From positions 8,770-72,769 of the forward strand of contig NZ_JBNHEP010000067.1 in the NCBI RefSeq assembly GCF_050015995.1: a stretch of 64,000 nt of DNA. Reading direction: 5' to 3'. Below, one piece after another: positions 62,392-64,000 of the stretch. Under the pieces are notes generated by a model that saw only the letters and a program-made list of their open reading frames with translations, was not told where the DNA came from and made no database searches. A program made the position numbers and the translations under genes. The stretch is from Trichodesmium sp050015995 (GTDB taxonomy: Bacteria > Cyanobacteriota > Cyanobacteriia > Cyanobacteriales > Microcoleaceae). Numbering within the stretch: the first letter of the stretch is position 1; every line of letters starts with the position of its first letter.

Positions 62392-63642
62392 ATGACAAAT
62401 TTTGAACTTAAACGGGTAGTTGTCACAGGAATGGGTGCAATAACACCAATTGGCAATACTCTATCTGATTATTGGAACGGGTTATTGAAAGGTAAAAGTG
62501 GTATAGACCAAATAACCCTATTTGATGCTTCCCGACACAAATCTCGTATTGCTGGAGAGGTAAAAGGATTTGACCCTCTCGACTATATGGATCGTAAACA
62601 GGCCAAACACATGGACCGCTTTGCTCAGTTTGCAGTTGCAGCTAGCAAACAGGCAATTGCTGATGCCAAATTTGAAATCAACGACCTAAACGCAGAACAG
62701 GTGGGGGTAATGATTGGTAGTGGGGTCGGTGGTATTAAAGTCTTAGAAGACCAGCAGGAAATATATTTAAATCGTGGCCCTGGTAGGTGTAGCCCTTTTA
62801 TGGTCCCGATGATGATTGCTAATATGGCTGCTGGGTTAACAGCAATTCATACTGGAGCCAAAGGGCCGAATTCATGTCCAGTAACTGCTTGTACTTCTGG
62901 GTCACATGGGATAGGAGATGCTTTCCGTTTAATCCAAAGAGGATATGCTCAAGCAATGATTTGTGGTGGAACTGAATCACCAGTAACACCTTTGGGATTA
63001 GCAGGATTTGCTTCTGCTAAGGCTTTGTCTACTCGTAATGATGACCCGACTCATGCAAGTCGTCCTTTTGACCGGGATCGCGATGGCTTTGTTATAGGTG
63101 AAGGAGTAGGCATTCTACTCCTGGAAGAATTAGAATATGCTCTTAGTCGTGGAGCGAGAATATATGGAGAGATTGTTGGTTATGGCATGACCTGTGATGC
63201 ATACCACATGACTGCTCCTTCTAAAGATGGAGAGGGGGCAACTAGAGCTATTCAATTGGCAATGAAAGATGGTGGCTTAACTCCTGAAGAAATTAGTTAT
63301 ATAAATGCTCACGGCACCAGTACATCAGCAAATGACACAACAGAAACAAAAGCAATCAAAAAGGCGCTAGGTGAAAGTGCTTATAAGGTTGCAATTAGTT
63401 CAACTAAGTCAATGACTGGTCATTTGTTAGGAGGATCTGGAGGTATTGAAGCTGTTGCTACAGTCATGGCGATCGCCCATGACAAAATTCCACCAACCAT
63501 TAATTTGGATCATCCAGATCCAGAATGTGACCTAGATTATGTCCCCCATATAAGTCGCTCTAAAACAGTAGAAGCAGCCTTATCCAACTCATTTGGATTT
63601 GGAGGCCATAATGTTACCCTAGCATTTAAGAAATATGTCTAG
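62392..63642 (+). CDS. fabF: Beta-ketoacyl-ACP synthase II
   Basis: 416 residues. KAS condensing enzyme with the Cys-His-His triad: VTACTSGSHG (Cys), INAHGTSTSAND (His) and SMTGHLLGGSGGIEA (His). Elongates acyl-ACP with malonyl-ACP. N-terminus FELKRVVVTGMGAITPIGN is that of FabF. Operon with acpP. Confidence 0.98.
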   Translation: MTNFELKRVVVTGMGAITPIGNTLSDYWNGLLKGKSGIDQITLFDASRHKSRIAGEVKGFDPLDYMDRKQAKHMDRFAQFAVAASKQAIADAKFEINDLNAEQVGVMIGSGVGGIKVLEDQQEIYLNRGPGRCSPFMVPMMIANMAAGLTAIHTGAKGPNSCPVTACTSGSHGIGDAFRLIQRGYAQAMICGGTESPVTPLGLAGFASAKALSTRNDDPTHASRPFDRDRDGFVIGEGVGILLLEELEYALSRGARIYGEIVGYGMTCDAYHMTAPSKDGEGATRAIQLAMKDGGLTPEEISYINAHGTSTSANDTTETKAIKKALGESAYKVAISSTKSMTGHLLGGSGGIEAVATVMAIAHDKIPPTINLDHPDPECDLDYVPHISRSKTVEAALSNSFGFGGHNVTLAFKKYV

Positions 63643-63665
63643 AGGTTAGGGCTAGAAATTATTTA

Positions 63666-63688
63666 GGGGGCTTGCGCCCCTTTTTTTT
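63666..63688 (+). terminator. Rho-independent terminator of acpP-fabF
   Basis: GGGGGC, loop TTGC, then GCCCC, followed by eight T. 23 bases past the fabF stop. Confidence 0.88.
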
Positions 63689-63910
63689 ATGACCACTATC
63701 TTGTGCCACAAAACAAAATAGAGCTGATTTAATCTTTAGAATAAAGGCTAAAATCCAGATTGTCAGCTTCTGTAGGGGGGATTTCCTAAGGTCATGCTCC
63801 TAATTACGCGAATCACCCCTACTTCTGACTTGCGCGTAGCGTCATAACTTCCCTTGCCTAGAGATCCCTATGATGAGATGATCTGTAATGTACAGTAAAA
63901 GTTATACATA

Positions 63911-64000
<90 letters not shown>

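Overview
The window is chromosomal DNA of a cyanobacterium. psaC (photosystem I) and petN (cytochrome b6f) are both present, and the octamer GCGATCGC recurs inside and between genes. Base composition is AT-rich. Coding density is low and long spacers are packed with short repeats, as in large filamentous marine genomes of the Trichodesmium/Okeania type; that placement is inference from style, not from a search. Two 100-base runs of N (33080-33179, 36756-36855) show this is a scaffolded assembly, and both gaps lie inside tandem repeats.

Layout. 1-1.5 kb: remains of transposase genes and of an ABC ATPase gene. 1.7-13.4 kb: a membrane-anchored unknown, a GC-richer repeat island, dnaX, an ABC exporter, a cation/proton antiporter, a DUF3124 lipoprotein and a fused methylglyoxal-synthase-like/lipid-kinase gene. 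14.7-20.8 kb (minus strand): two exported HEAT-repeat genes with a NACHT NTPase gene between them. The first HEAT gene and the NACHT gene look like one long gene split by a +1 frameshift. This is the most unusual protein locus here. 22.2-28 kb: valS, an HNH nuclease, a broken PD-(D/E)XK-type gene and an acyl-CoA dehydrogenase. 29-34.7 kb: a STAS protein, transposase debris, petN with a divergent membrane gene, a ferritin-like protein and a helix-hairpin-helix lipoprotein. 35.3-42.7 kb: a lipoprotein, then a dispersed nickel/cobalt ECF transporter set (NikL-like, CbiM, CbiQ, CbiO) whose first gene has a palindrome between its -35 and -10 boxes. 43.4-51.1 kb: a voltage-gated K+ channel and a 1,899-residue phosphodiesterase (two GDPD domains within a split phytase-like domain, plus RTX repeats) preceded by a six-repeat Pho box. 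51.4-53.5 kb: a PIN toxin-antitoxin pair, a DUF6883/DUF4926 pair and a DUF3592 protein. 54-55.4 kb: a dead IS630 element. 55.9-63.6 kb: glmS, a collagen-like gene beside a broken 2-oxoglutarate oxygenase, psaC, an HdrB-like iron-sulfur protein, acpP and fabF.

How the genes work together. The clearest physiological units are phosphate scavenging (Pho box plus secreted phosphodiesterase), nickel/cobalt uptake, photosynthetic electron transport and fatty-acid synthesis. The spacers hold at least six families of short non-autonomous inverted-repeat elements, several with a variable minisatellite at a fixed internal position, and a set of mosaic repeat islands with shared ends and shuffled internal modules. 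These explain much of the non-coding DNA. Names and domain calls rest on motif recognition by eye; no database search was run.
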